64,000 bases of DNA from Limanda limanda (Eukaryota; Chordata; Actinopteri; Pleuronectiformes; Pleuronectidae), in contig NC_083642.1 in assembly GCF_963576545.1 (NCBI RefSeq), forward strand, positions 899,481 to 963,480, in the 5' to 3' direction. The notes below the pieces were generated by a model. That model saw only the letters and a list, made by a program, of their open reading frames with translations, ran no database searches and was not told the DNA's origin. Positions 26,741-39,247 of the stretch are shown here, piece by piece (position 1 is the stretch's first letter; every line of letters begins with the position of its first letter). The translations under genes were made by a program, and so were the position numbers.

Positions 26741-29120
26741 TTATTGTTACACAGTATATACAAATAGTACAGTATATATAGTATATAATATAACATAATA
26801 TATATTTATATATGATAGTAATTATACCAATATAATAGCAGTATATAGTAATAATGGCAGCAACATTATATACAATAATAATAGTAATATAATAATAATA
26901 ATTATAACATGTACACTTGTATAAATATGTGTATATAGACTTATGTATACAAAGAATATACATAGAGTATGATATAATATATGATATATAGTAGAGGTAT
27001 AGATATAAGTATTTGAGATATATATATATATTATTTATTTTATATATATATATATTGTATTTATTATTAGGGCCTGATCACCGAACAGAAGGAGCCAGTG
27101 GGAGACCCTATTGAAATTGTAAGGATTATTAATATTATAAGACGCACAGGTCACCACCATGCTACTGAGGTGAAAGACAACTGCTTACAGTCTCTCGATT
27201 GCTTAAGCACGATTTTTAAAACAGGGCCCGGTGTTTCAAAACACTACACACAATCAACACAACCACACACACAATCAGCACAACACCTCAGATCCTTTGC
27301 AAAATGTAACACTCCTGTAAAAACTGTAAATTAATTTATCAAAACCATATTTTGTTACGATGATCTTTGTCACTATGACTTTTATTTGAACCAGTTACAC
27401 ACTGCTGTTGCTAACCTGAAACACTTTTAGCAATTCCACTTCTCAGTGATTAGAGTCCTGTAAGTGAAGTTCACAGAGAAAGTGCAAATATATAATAAAT
27501 TCACCAAACTCTACACAACACCAATGCAGACTGGTGGAAATATAATTTATTTCTCTCCATATTCCCAAGTCAGTCAGCTGACATTGTGCTTATAGTGTTG
27601 CAGATCTTGTGTGACACGTTTATTAAATTGTCTCAAATCCGGCTCTTTGAGGCTTTAACCTGCTCAAATTCTTACCAAAATTTGCAGAAAATTTGAAAGT
27701 TGTGAAAATTGATGTATTTGGGAGTAATTTTCAATGGGCGAGGCAAAATGGCTCAACAGCGCCCCCTGGAACGCGTTCACATTGACCGATCTTCACCCTT
27801 CACAGGTGTATCATGACCAGACAAAGAAAAAGTCTAGAGGTGCAATTTGAAAAACACAACAGGAAGCCCGCCATTTTGCATTTAGTTTTAGTTTATATTC
27901 TAAGACTTTTGACATATGGCTTGCTTTATTTAACTATTGTTCAATAATCACTGACATGGTGTGTGTCTCAGGAATTTGAAGCTCTGGCCAAAGATTATGT
28001 ATTTTCACGGAAGTCCAATTGTCTCCAGACTAAGTTTCATGAATCAAATCTGCAATGTGAAGGAATCAGCAGTGCTGATCTAGTGTCTGCATCTCTCCAG
28101 ACGATCTGACCACGAACCATGACCTGTTCTCCCGCTGCCGGTGCCGGCTTCGAAAGTTACATCGTTAGCGGGGGTTCATATTGGTACAGTTTCAAATGTG
28201 ATAGGAACAGGCAGACCGACGCACACAGACACACACACACACACACACAGTCACCAACACTGTCTCCAGACATTCTACTCAAATCTGATTTCAACACAGC
28301 CACGAACGTGGTTAAATCTGGTTTGTAAATCAAGTTTCCATGTGTCCTTCATGAAACAGTCTGATCCATGTCTGCTTATGAATGTTCTATCCATATCTGG
28401 CTTATCCATCGCTTACACATAGTCAAGTACTTTATCTTTTCTTTATTTTATTATCGTCATTATTGTTATTTATGCTGGACTATCTCTCTGTGCTATGTAG
28501 GACGGAGAACTGTTGCAGAGGGATCATTTTGTTTAATCTCATTCAATTTAACACTTTGCTTTACAGTGAGAGGAGCCCAGTTTGAATCGCTCTCCGTGGA
28601 AACAAGCAGCAAACTTCAGCTTTCTTCGCTCATGGTAGCCAAGTTACTGAAATATCCCATCATGCATCTGTCAAGCCTGAGTGATCAACTCAAAAGACCC
28701 TTCTTTTCCCCCAATATTTCTCAGTATACAATTCTCCCTTTTAGCATATGTGATATGGTAAAGGATGATCAGGGCGGCTCAGTGATCAATGCAAAAATAT
28801 TACCACTGTGTTTTTTACATTATTTGGGTTTGTATAGCATGATATCATTTATTTACAGTGATTGTGTTGTAAGCCTTTTTGGTTCATGGATTTGTATGTT
28901 TTTTCTATGGACGACACTGTATTGTTGTAGCTGAGCCATTCCCCATTAAGCCTAAATACTATTGTTATTGCAGTTCCATACAACAAAACATAAACGTGTC
29001 GTTCTGAGAAATTTGTTGAATTGAACTCTGACGCATCCTTTGTCTGACAGAACGCTTGTCGTCTGAACCCTGACACGGTCACATGAACGACCTTTATTCT
29101 TCTTTGTTAGTCCTGCACTA
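26741..29120. other. Gene-free stretch
   Basis: 26740-27070 is very AT-rich with TATA-type low complexity. 27070-29120 contains open frames up to 188 codons, but none has recognisable motifs or convincing splice sites. A short AC tract lies near 28225-28248. Confidence 0.55.
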
Positions 29121-29149
29121 CAGCACATTATGTTGTCCCAGTATTGGCC

Positions 29150-30232
29150 AGAGGGATCACAGCCAGAAGGATCAAAGCCAGGGGGATCACAGCCAGAAGG
29201 ATCACAGCCAGAGGGATCACAACCAGAGGGATCACAGCCAGAAGGATCAACGCTAGAGGGATCACAGCCAGAGGGATCACAGCCAGAAGGATCACAGCCA
29301 GAGGGATCACAACCAGAGGGATCACAGCCAGAAGGATCACAGCCAGAGGGATCACAGCCGGAAGGATCACAGCCAGAGGGATCACAGCCAGAGGGATCAC
29401 AGCCAGAGGGATCACAGCCAGAGGGATCAAAGCTAGAGGGATCACTCCCAGAGAGATCACAGCCAGAGGGATCAAAGCTAGAGGGATCAAAGCCAGAGGG
29501 ATCACAGCCAGAGGGATCAAAGCTAGAGGGATCACAGCCAGAGGGATCACAGCCAGAGGGATCACAGCCAGAGGGATCACTCACAGAGGGATCACAGCCA
29601 GAGGGATCACAGCCAGAAGGATCACAGCCAGAGGGATCACAGCCAGAGGGATCACAACCAGAAGGATCACAACCAGAGGGATCACAGCCAGAAGGATCAC
29701 AGCCAGAGGGATCACAGCCAGAAGGATCACAGCCAGAGGGATCACAGCCAGAAGGATCACAGCCAGAAGGATCACAGCCAGAGGGATCACAGCCAGAGGG
29801 ATCACAGCCAGAAGGATCACAGCCAGAGGGATCACAGCCAGAGGGATCACAGCCAGAAGGATCACAACCAGAGGGATCACAGCCAGAAGGATCACAACCA
29901 GAGGGATCAAAGCTAGAGGGATCACAGCCAGAAGGATCACAGCCAGAGGGATCACAGCCAGAAGGATCACAACCAGAGGGATCAAAGCTAGAGGGATCAC
30001 AGCCAGAGGGATCACAGCCAGAGGGATCACTCCAAGAGGGATCAAAGCCAGAGGGATCACAGCCAGAGGGATCAAAGCTAGAGGGATCACAGCCAGAGGG
30101 ATCACAGCCAGAGGGATCACAGCCAGAGGGATCACAGCCGGAAGGATCACAGCCAGAGGGATCACTCCCAGAGGGATCACAGCCAGAGGGATCCCAGCCA
30201 GAGGGATCACAGCCAGAGGACTCCCTCCCAGA
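29150..30232. repeat. 1.08-kb minisatellite of 15-bp units
   Basis: About 72 tandem copies of GGATCACAGCCAGAG. Common variants are A for G in AGAAGG, GATCAAAGC and TCACTCCC. Because the unit is a multiple of three and lacks stops in most registers, it holds open several frames on both strands (for example 425 codons of QPEGS on plus and GCDPS/IPLAV repeats on minus). No promoter, splice context or recognisable flanking domain was seen, so I do not call a gene. Confidence 0.97.
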
Positions 30233-31040
30233 GGTGTGGCGGGGGATGCCCCTGGTGATGACATCACCACACCTGACAGCTTCCTGTGAACTGACCCACG
30301 CACCGGGCTCTCCCTGCAGCTCTGATAACAGACGGGTTCTAACTGGTCTGTTTCCAGTTGGTTGCACAGCCGCTCTCGGCCTCTTGTTCTGGAGACTTAA
30401 CTTCTGAATGAACGTAAAGTGAATGAATGGACGTGTGTGTCCAGAGCTGCTCTCACTCACGTTTAGCATATTGATCAAATATCATGAGGATTCATATAGT
30501 GTTGATCAGTTATTGTTTATTACTTCAACACCACAGCATAATTCATCAGGATGATTGTAAATGAAAGTGCAGAAATGAGTGTGTGAACACTAGAGGATAA
30601 AAGATTCATTTAAACATTTTCAGATAAATCATTAGTTGATTTTTTCATTTCCCAATTTATTTATTTTGTTTGTCATTATTGTTTATTTGTAAACATAGAT
30701 TCAGTGTTTTAAGCAACTTTCTGCTCTTTTTCTGTTCGGATTGAGATCAGATCGCCCTCTGTGGTCAGAAATCAGAAAACACTTTGTCACAATTTGACGA
30801 ATCTTGCGACGTCTGCAAAGTTCAATGCAGAATATGTACAGAGAGAGAGACGTCCGGTCCGGTGGAGGAGGAGGAGAAGCTGCTCTGGGATCAGGAACCA
30901 GGTCCTAGTTCAGTTTGTGGTTTTCCTGTTTGGATCTGCCTCTCTCTCACCAGCCGGGATCCGGTTATAAACAAGCAGCTTTTAGAAATGTCTCTCGAGC
31001 ACCTGGCACACATCCCAAATCTCATGTTACACTTTGCTCT

Positions 31041-31578
31041 CTGTTTGTCAGGATCTGGCACTTTAGTCTATGTTTAAGTTTAATTGTAAAAGTGTTTTCT
31101 GTTTAGTAAATCTCTGTTGTGTTTGTTCTAGTTGTTTTCATGTTTGCACACCCTGTTACTGTTTCCTGTTTTATTTTGTAGTCCCTCTTCCTTGTGTGTT
31201 GTTTCCGTCTTCACTTCCTGTCTGTGATTGTCAGCCCTGCCCTCATGTGTTTCACCTGTGTTTAATTGCCCTGCCTTCCCTGTGTGTGTTTAAGCCTCTG
31301 TCTTCCCTTTGTCCTCTGTCGGATTGTCTGTTTTTCCTGCTGTGTTTCTGGTTCCTGTCCTCATCTCCTGAACCTCGTGTAAGCTTACTTGTGTTTTGTT
31401 CCTCCTGTTCTAGTCTTTCCAGTTTGCAACTCCTTTAGTGTTTTAAGTTTTGTGTTTAACTCCTTTAGTGTTTTAAGTTTTGTGTTTGTCTAGTTTCAGC
31501 CTCTTTTGTATTAAAGACTCTTTTTGTTAACTACCTCTGCTCCTGAGTCCATCTAATTCCACCAATCCTGACACTGTT
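31041..31578 (+). mobile_element. Solo LTR with 5-bp target duplication
   Basis: The 528-bp unit 31046-31573 starts TGTCAGGATCTGG and ends AATCCTGACA (TG...CA), with exact CTGTT on both sides (31041-31045 and 31574-31578). It contains a TTTAAGCCTCTGTC promoter-like segment and a TATTAAAGACTC polyadenylation-like segment. No gag/pol lies next to it, so it is a solo LTR left by recombination. Composition resembles teleost Gypsy-type LTRs; the family is inferred. Confidence 0.85.
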
Positions 31579-31789
31579 AGTGTAGTATTGCAAATGTCCC
31601 CACTGTGGGAGTAATACAAGATTATCTTGTCTAATCTTATTTATAAATATGCAAAACCAAATATGATGAATAAAAACTAATATATACAGTGTAGTAACAA
31701 GAAAGAATCGGTGCATTGAGACTCTTCTCAGTCTGAAGTTCAAATCAAACTCTGGTGTGTGTTCCTGTCCTTGTGTCTTTGTGAGGACC

Positions 31790-32820
31790 ATCTGAAGCTG
31801 AAGCTGGTCGGGACCGAGCTCCAGTTTCTGGGTCCGCCTCCAGTCGGACCTGCTCTCACTTTGTTTTCATATTTCATCAACTAAAATGAGTCACATCCTA
31901 GTGCGTCACGGCTCATTTCAGAGATAGTTTTACAAAAGGAGTCTTTAATATAAAAGAGGCTTAAGCTAGACAAACACAAAACTTAAACACTAAAGGAGTT
32001 AAACACAAAACTAAAACACTAAAGGAGTTAAACACAAAACTTAAAACACTAAAGGAGTTGCAAACTGGAAAGACTAGAACAGGAGGAACAAAACACAATT
32101 AAGCTTACACGAGGCTCAGGAGATGAGGACAGGAACCAGAAACACAGCAGGAAAAACAGACAATCCGACAGAGGACAAAGGGAAGACAGAGGCTTAGACA
32201 CACACAGGGAAGGCAGGGCAATTAAACACAGGTGAAACACATGAGGGCAGGGCTGACAATCACAGACAGGAAGTGAAGACGGAAACAACACACAAGGAAG
32301 AGGGACTACAAAATAAAACAGGAAACAGTAACAGGGTGCGCAAACATGAAAACAACTAGAACAAACACAACAGAGAATTACTAAACAGAAAACACTTTTA
32401 CAATTAAACTTAAACATAGACTAAAGTGCCAGATTGTGACAGAAACTCTGCGTGGACACATTCATCTGCTTCCCTCGAACGCTGCAGGTTCAGCTGCTGC
32501 TTGATGTCTGAAGAGGAGGAATCAGCAAACTAGACTAAATGTGATGTTCAGAGACTGTTCCAGAACCAGCACATGCAAGTGTTCTCCTCCTCATAAGAGT
32601 TTGGTGATTTCCTTTATTGTAACATGTTTTCTTTATTGTCATTCTATAATTTCATAAATGCAAAAAATATATAGTTTTTATATATATATATATAGTATAA
32701 CTATATATAACACTTTATAAGCTGTGTTATCAAATGTGTTTTGCGGCTCCTGCCAAATTGTATTTGGGGGACGAGGGGACAAATGTCTCTTTTGAAAGTA
32801 AAGGTTGCCGACCCCTCACT
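31790..32820 (+). mobile_element. hAT-like element relic split by an LTR
   Basis: The ends of this region (GACCTGCTCTCACTTTGTTTT near 31846, then TTATTGTCATTCTATAATTT near 32630 and GTAAAGGTTGCCGACCCCT near 32800) match in order a second copy at about 45340-45835. The inverted LTR sits between the two matching parts. The terminal GCCGACCCCT is typical of hAT/Charlie-type ends. Confidence 0.6.
31905..32441 (-). mobile_element. Second copy of the same LTR, inverted
   Basis: On the minus strand it starts TGTCACAATCTGGCACTTTA at 32441 and is nearly identical to the copy at 31046 for about 480 bp. The 3' end (about 31905-31960) diverges and no clear target duplication was found. The two LTRs form an inverted pair about 330 bp apart. 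Confidence 0.8.
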
Positions 32821-33355
32821 GAGATAGAAGTACAAACATTTGTGTGTGTGTGATATAATTAAACTACAAAAGCACACAAAATCAATATGTCACTTTTTAT
32901 TTTCAATAATCAATTGTTTTGTCAATACAATTTCAGAACACAGTGAAAATGCTCATAATGTTTTACAAATTTAACAAATTCAACTGACTTTAAAAACATT
33001 CACAACCATAAACAAGTAACCATTGCATGTCAGTCATGTTACTGATTAATTAACTAATAATTTCCTCTTCAGAGAACTGGTTAGTTTGGTTCTATGTGAT
33101 TTTAATGTTCCTACATATAACTTAATGTTAAAAAAGTGAAATAAGTTAAATCAATGATTTCACTTACAAATCTAACAAAGTAGACAACAGAAAACTTGCT
33201 TCTTTTAGAAGAACACAATATAAGTCATTTGTATTGAACACAAATATTCTTAAGGTTTTAAACAGTTAGTGCAGATTACATCGTACAAGTGAAGAATGTG
33301 AAATATTCACACGCTGCACATCACAGCTTTAAAAACACATTAAAATGCCTCAGGA

Positions 33356-33361
33356 TTTATT
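33356..33361 (-). terminator. Candidate polyadenylation signal of the IL-17-like gene
   Basis: AATAAA on the minus strand, 340 bases downstream of the stop codon. The intervening 3'UTR is AT-rich, including an (AT)n run at 33404-33448. Confidence 0.45.
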
Positions 33362-33700
33362 TCCCCACAAAACTGAATTCCTCTTAAATAATGCATATAT
33401 ATGTGTTAATATATATATACACACATATATATATATATATATATATATGTCGCCCTGAAACGTGTGACACTATTATAAACACAAGTTCCTCACGTTTTAA
33501 AAAACATGTCACAGTTGATTCATGTCACAGACATGAAAGAATAAAACCTGTCGTCAAGGTTGAAGTTATCACATTTGAACTGTCACCAAAAATAACAAAT
33601 GCACATCATAAATTAATATTATAGATTTTTATAGTCAGAAGACGTTTTAACTAACTATGTACTTTGATAGTACAGATAAAACTGTCCTGATGTTATCTGC

Positions 33701-35909
33701 TCATGCACACGTGCATCCGACGGCCAACTCGAACGGACACCGGCACCCCAGCACCTTCTTGCAGTCCCCCCCCACCTTCTTCTCCTCCCCCCCCACCTTC
33801 TTGTCCTCCCCTAACCCCAGCTTCTTGAAGACAGAGATCTGGACGTAGATGGGTTTGGCCATCATGCCGTTTGTGCAGGGCGTGCATTTAGCAAACATGA
33901 TGCTTTCGGGCACTCGATTAGCTTCTTTATCCTCTCTGCAAGAAAAGAGAGGAACACATCAATTACCAAAGCAGGAGAAGGGTGAGGAACTATCTGACAC
34001 CAGGACATTTAAATCAAAGTTGTGGCTTTCAGCTCACGTGCACTGAAACTCAGACGTGTTCCTGAAATGTTCCTGAAATGTTCCTCACATGTTCCTGAAA
34101 TGTTCTGCAGGTTCTCTACTTGAGAACTAATGTCTGAGTCAGTGTCTCTGGACGTGTTCTGGATCTTCTGCTGCAGCCTCCTGGTAACATGTGTGTAACA
34201 TGTCAGAGTCCATGTGAGGAACCAGCAGGAACATGTGTGGAAGCTTCCCAGAGAGCGAGTGGACGTGTGGATGAGGTTTCTAACTTTAGAATTGATTTTA
34301 AAATGTTGTTGATGACTTTAAAGGAACGCTTGTTCTCGACTTGCATCTCAGAACATTTCGATCAGTCCTGAGGACCAGAGACGACCGGGCCTTTTCTGTG
34401 AGAGCGCCCCCTCTCTGTGGAGATCAGGCAAACTCCACCTCCTATGATCTTATCGTCAATTTTAATCATTTCATAATGTTCTATTCTATCTGGTTCTTAC
34501 TCTTTTCTCATTTTGAATATGTTTTATTTCGGTATCTCTGCTTTGTTGCTGTGATCTACGAATTGTTTTTCCATTGGTTGTCTTTCATTTTTCATTTCTA
34601 ACTATTGAAAGATGCTTTTTAATAAAGTTAATTGTAAACATCCTGTAAAAGCATGAACTTCTATGTTGCTGTTTGTTCTGTACAAAGTGCGGAGAGGTCG
34701 TCTACTCACTCGAGTTTCCAGGGTTTGTTCTGCAGGTCCGACAGGTGTTTGAAGTACTGGTGAGTGTAATTGGCAAGAGAACATCTCTCTGGACAGATGA
34801 TGCTTCTGCACCCGGCTCCCATCAGACCCAACAAGAGCTGGAACACAAGAGGAAACATTTAAAAAATTATTTTCAAATTAAAGCGTAATTTTGACTGCAA
34901 AATTGATTAATAAGCTAAATCTCTTCAATCAGTCAATCAAGTTTTATTTGTATAGCCCATATTCAAAAATCACATTTGTCTCATAGCGCTTTAACATGGT
35001 GAGACATCCTCTGTCCTTCACCCTCAACAAGAGTCAGGACAAACTACTAAAAACCCTTTTAACAGGTAAACATACGTAGAAACCTCAGAGAGACACATGT
35101 GAGGATCCGTCTCCCAGGACGGACACAAGTGACACAGATGTCAAATGTAGAGAACATAAGTAAAGGTTTTAGCAGCATTGATAAGAATAAACATTCTGAA
35201 GCATAACTGAAGGTCTTGAGGCTATTCAATCTTAAAAGCAGGAATGAGAAGACGAATCTTCAAATCTGAAAAGCTTGCACTGTGGTTTTGTTCCCAGATC
35301 ATTAACAGGACATAGAAAGTAAGTCAGTTTATTTATGTGCAGCAGACACGTCACAAAGAGCTCGACCGGGTATAATAACCATAAACATGCAAACACACAA
35401 TAAAAACAAATTTAGAGTCTAAGCAAATGAGTCTCAAGCTGCTTTTTGAAGGTTTACACAATGTCCACAGATATTAAGACCAAAGTGACAGAGTTTCAAA
35501 GTTTAGGAGCCACAACTGCAAAGCACATCTCCCTTAGTGCTGAGTCTGGATCGGGGGGACAACCAGCAGACCCCGGACCAGAGGACAGTAGAGACCTGCT
35601 GGGGACAGACGGCTGCAGCAGGTCTCTCATGCAGAGCTCTACAGGTGAGCTCAGGAGCTTTGAACTGGATTCTGAATCTAATGGGGAGCCGGTGAAGAGC
35701 AATCAGGATCTCTGGCCCATGAGACCTGATGGAGGACCTGCTCAGGAGTCCAGCAGGTCTCACGGGCCGGTGAAAGGTGAGATACAATGATCGAGACGGG
35801 ACGATACAAAAGCATAAGTGAGAAATTCGACGGGCCTGAGTTCTGCAGAGTTTCCCAGCTGGAAACACGAGACCTTGATGGTACTCACCAGAAGAGCTGT
35901 GATGTTCAT
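33701..35909 (-). CDS. Interleukin-17-like cytokine, compact, complete
   Basis: Three exons on the minus strand (35909-35889, 34837-34710, 33935-33701) join with GT/AG junctions into 127 codons. Residues 1-19 (MNITALLLLLGLMGAGCRS) form a signal peptide. N30 is in an NYT sequon. W47 with PWKL, then RVPESI and AKCTPC (C67, C70) match the IL-17 core spacing, and GCTC at 123-126 (C124, C126) is the diagnostic C-terminal cystine pair. Ten cysteines in all. IL-17 cytokines are secreted dimers that signal through SEFIR-domain receptors in mucosal defence. It is shorter than the usual 140-170 aa and ends directly after CTCA, without the usual valine-proline extension. Residues 94-114 carry three KKV-containing 7-aa repeats. 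Subfamily (A/F, C, N) cannot be decided by eye. A TATA-like AATAAAAAC lies about 110 bp upstream of the ATG. Confidence 0.82.
34925..35175 (+). mobile_element. Dispersed repeat fragment
   Basis: (TCAATCAG)n followed by AAGTTTTATTTGTATAGCCC and CTCATAGCGCTTTAACATG is a common teleost SINE/LINE-type tail. It lies in the first intron of the IL-17-like gene. Confidence 0.6.
35310..35830. mobile_element. Probable interspersed repeat in IL-17-like intron 1
   Basis: The segment with GTTTATTTATGTGCAGCAGA and AATGGGGAGCCGGTGAAGAG looks like a dispersed teleost element and carries an incidental 114-codon frame. Assigned by recognition of style only. Confidence 0.4.
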
Positions 35910-36104
35910 GCTGAGCTGGAGAAGTGTCCTGCTGTGCTGCAGAGACGTTGTGTGAATGAGTGCGGCTGGGGTTTCCCTCTCTGGCAGAGCTGCCCGTGTC
36001 TCCCTCTCGCTGTGTTTTTATTCTGCATCACAGCTGTGACGAAAGAAAATATTTGCAAAGCAGGAAAAACAATTGAGTCGGTGCCAAGTTTACCTCATCG
36101 TGCT

Positions 36105-36106
<2 letters not shown>

Positions 36107-36140
<34 letters not shown>
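36107..36140. repeat. (GT)n microsatellite
   Basis: A short GT tract. A C run lies at 36267-36283. A near-palindrome (AACTCCAGGTACAGTTT with its complement) lies at 36168-36225. Confidence 0.9.
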
Positions 36141-36141
<1 letters not shown>

Positions 36142-36299
36142 ACTCATCTGCTTTATTTAGCTTTAGTGAACTCCAGGTACAGTTTGGCAATCTGCGCTCG
36201 GATTGCAAAACTGTACCTGGAGTTAAACCTGCAGTGTGAAAGTGAGCGTGTCGGTAGGCAAGGCACCCCCCCCCCCCCCCCCCAGGGGTAATAAGGTTT

Positions 36300-39240
36300 C
36301 ACAGATGTGCGCCAACATGTCAACAACGTCAGAGGAATATTTAGATATTTCAGTGTGATTTTTCATAACTTTGGAGGACTCATTTTTCATATGTGAAAAT
36401 GTAGTCTTGCTCTTATCATGAAAATGTGTTTTTTAACACATCTGACGTCACTTGTGGATTATTCCAATCAGCAAAAAAAAACAGAAAACCTGTTTGTACT
36501 TTCCTGGAGGATGGATTTTATACGCTGCTGATAATAACATTACATGTAGGACACAAAGTTTGGTTTTGTGAATGAATGTTAGCTTCAGATCTGTGTCTGG
36601 TTGGACTCGGGTCCAGAGTCTCAGCTCCACACAGGTCGGGTTCATCGTTCAAATGAGAGACAGCGATGGAACAAAGTCGGGAAGAACATTTCCTTTTCAG
36701 GTTCGGGCTCAACTCGTTTAGAACTCTACTCCTGAGTTTCACAAAACATCAGGTAAAATGATGAAATAACAGAATTGAAATCTCCCATTGAAGGCATCTT
36801 TGTACCTTTATGATGTGAGGAGTGTACAGCAGAATAGTGTCATCTTAAATAAGCCTTATGCTCAACATACATGTTCATCTTGCAGTAGTGTGGCCTGAGT
36901 GCAAGGACTTCAGTCTAGGTTTAATAATTCTGTGGTCACTTAAAATTCAATTGGTTCTATTTGGCTTGACTTAGTTGATGATTTCAGTTTGCATTTAAAA
37001 TGTTTGATATTTTGATATTCATAAAAGATTCTTTAATATTTTAATAATACACAAATGACTGAATGTGCATTGGAAGAAACTCAGGACTCAGTTGAGCTTT
37101 ATTCTGCTGTTGCTGTCTAAAAGTTTATTTGATTTACATATTTATGATGTATGTGGATTGTCAACACCTGCTGTGGTGTCCTGAGCCTTTTAATGTTAAA
37201 AACGTGTTGATTTCTGTAAAGTCAATTTGCTGTTTTACTGTCCAATAATAAAAATATATAAACATATACATATACAAGTAATACAAGTTGTTTTCTTGAG
37301 GGCTCTGTCAACCTCAGTGAAATGTGTTTTTGTTATAGTTTTTATAGGTCTGACATCATTTTTGTGGGGTTGCATCATGGCCCACTTCCCAAGAATCAGG
37401 GACAGGTCCCACCAAACCTTTCACTGGCTGAGGAGCTGCAGTGATACCGTCATCGTGTGTGATTTCTCCCAGATAAAAGAATTCACTGAGGCTAAAAAAA
37501 ACTACAAGGGCTCGTTCAGCTGGTTCCTGTCAGAACACGAAGAGTGAAAAGCCAAGAGCTGCATTCCACATATCTGACACATCAGAGGGAAAGAAACCAC
37601 ACAGACCTTTCTGGTTGAGGGGGATTCTGACATTTCAGTAATTGCTTCACAGAAACTATCATTTTGTGACACTTTGTGAAACTATATTTTTGTGACACTT
37701 TAGTGTACAGTGTAAAAAGACATGGTCCTGCTGCTCTGGGTCAAGAGGAAGACACACGTCATCAAACAGGAGATTCCCGCTTCTGAATCATACTCTGGAT
37801 CGGTGTCGACCATCATCAGTGAAAGTTCACTCCCGTGACTTTCCTGTACAACAAGCAGCGCTCTGTGCTGATTTCCATACGTGTGGGTGAAGAGGAATTC
37901 CCTGCAATAAAATAAAAACATAATAAAATATTACCCAGAATGCACCTCAACAATACAGCTCAACAACCGTGGAATATGATTTCCATACCGTGTGTGTGTG
38001 TTCAGCCCTCGATCACTTCCTCCTTCCACTGGTCAGTTGGGTTAGAGTGAACACTAAGGTCCCACTTCCTTCTGCTTTTATTTTGATAAGATACTTATAC
38101 TGTAGTTTACACCACACATATAATGTTGTTAATGTGTCGTCATATCATATGTTTTGTCTGTTTGTTTGTTAGCAAACGACAGATTTACAGTGAACTTGGT
38201 CTTGAACTGTCGCTGTGAATCCGGATCAGGCGACAGATCCTGGAACTTTTCACTTTCTCTAACTTTGTGTTTTTTTTCTGCCTTTTTCGTTGATCTTTTA
38301 AACAATTCACGGATTTCCATGAAAAGAAATCAGACATATTCAGAGGCCTTCAATCTATGAGTGTGTGTGATTTGCTGCAGATCCAAATGAGAATCTGGAT
38401 CTGGTGACTTTAGAAGTGGTTTGATGAGTCTTCTCCATTTGTCCACATCCAACTTCCTTCTTTCTTGGTTTTGTCTCCCAATCATCGGAGCTGCTTATTG
38501 TGGAAACTCTTGGTTTCTCTAGAATTTTAAAGTCTCGACCTTTTATGTAAAGAGTCTTGATATTATGTATATTATGATATGGCCTTGTACAAATAGAATA
38601 TAAATAAATCGATCTCTACATTCCAGTGAGAAAGGCCCTCAAGGCGATTCCTCTGGAGTTAACTTTGAGGGAGAAGATATTCGATAAGGAGCCACAGGCC
38701 CAGGGAACAGATTGAAACTTGTCTCTGTCCAGCTTCAGTTTCTGTCAGACTACGATGACAAATACATTAATCACTGTGATGCAAACTCATATGAGACAAT
38801 GGAATAAAACGAAAGCAGACATGTCCATTTGTTTTTTAATAATTGGTTATGTATTTTGAAAACCTTTTGACTCAAATGCGTCTGCAGCCTTGGTTTGACC
38901 TCACAGAGCTTTTTGGATTTTTGCTCAATCACAACAAAAACTTCGACAGCAAAATCAGCGCTGGACCCGAGACGTCCAGTGCACGACTACGATTCTCATG
39001 TCGTCTACGTTCACATGTACGACGCCTGATTGACGGAGATCAGGTCTGAAAAGGACTCGTGTCAGAATGAAGGAGGAAAAATGAAGATGGCGTCAAGTTG
39101 TAAGAATTTTTATTTCCTGTCATGAACTTGATCAAGCACAAGAAACGACTTTACAGGGATGAGTCTGGTCTCACGTTCGTGTCACAGAACAAACAAGAAG
39201 TAAAGCAAAAATAAAATTTACAAAAATAAAAAATCTGTTT
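36300..39240. other. Stretch without a supported gene
   Basis: Two frames were considered. 37377-37547 (plus) reads MAHFPRIRDRSHQ to SWFLSEHEE and stops. 37908-37700 (minus) follows a good acceptor (TTTTATTGCAG) and reads EFLFTHTYGNQHRALL to MSFYTVH before a stop. I recognise neither and could not link them to other exons. Confidence 0.5.
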
Positions 39241-39247
39241 CTGAACC

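Noticed and set aside
28368..28934. 188-codon frame with hydrophobic stretches
   Set aside because: No recognisable motif, no splice context and ordinary AT-rich composition; likely chance.
28952..30478. 508-codon minus-strand frame rich in GCDPS repeats
   Set aside because: It is the translation of the 15-bp minisatellite; the plus strand is equally open, and no promoter, splice site or non-repeat domain supports it.
31070..32417. Two 122-codon frames in opposite orientation with the same Cys/Phe-rich protein
   Set aside because: Both lie inside the two inverted copies of the LTR; the protein is a by-product of the LTR sequence.
35446..35790. 114-codon frame in the IL-17-like intron
   Set aside because: It lies in a probable interspersed repeat and has no family resemblance.
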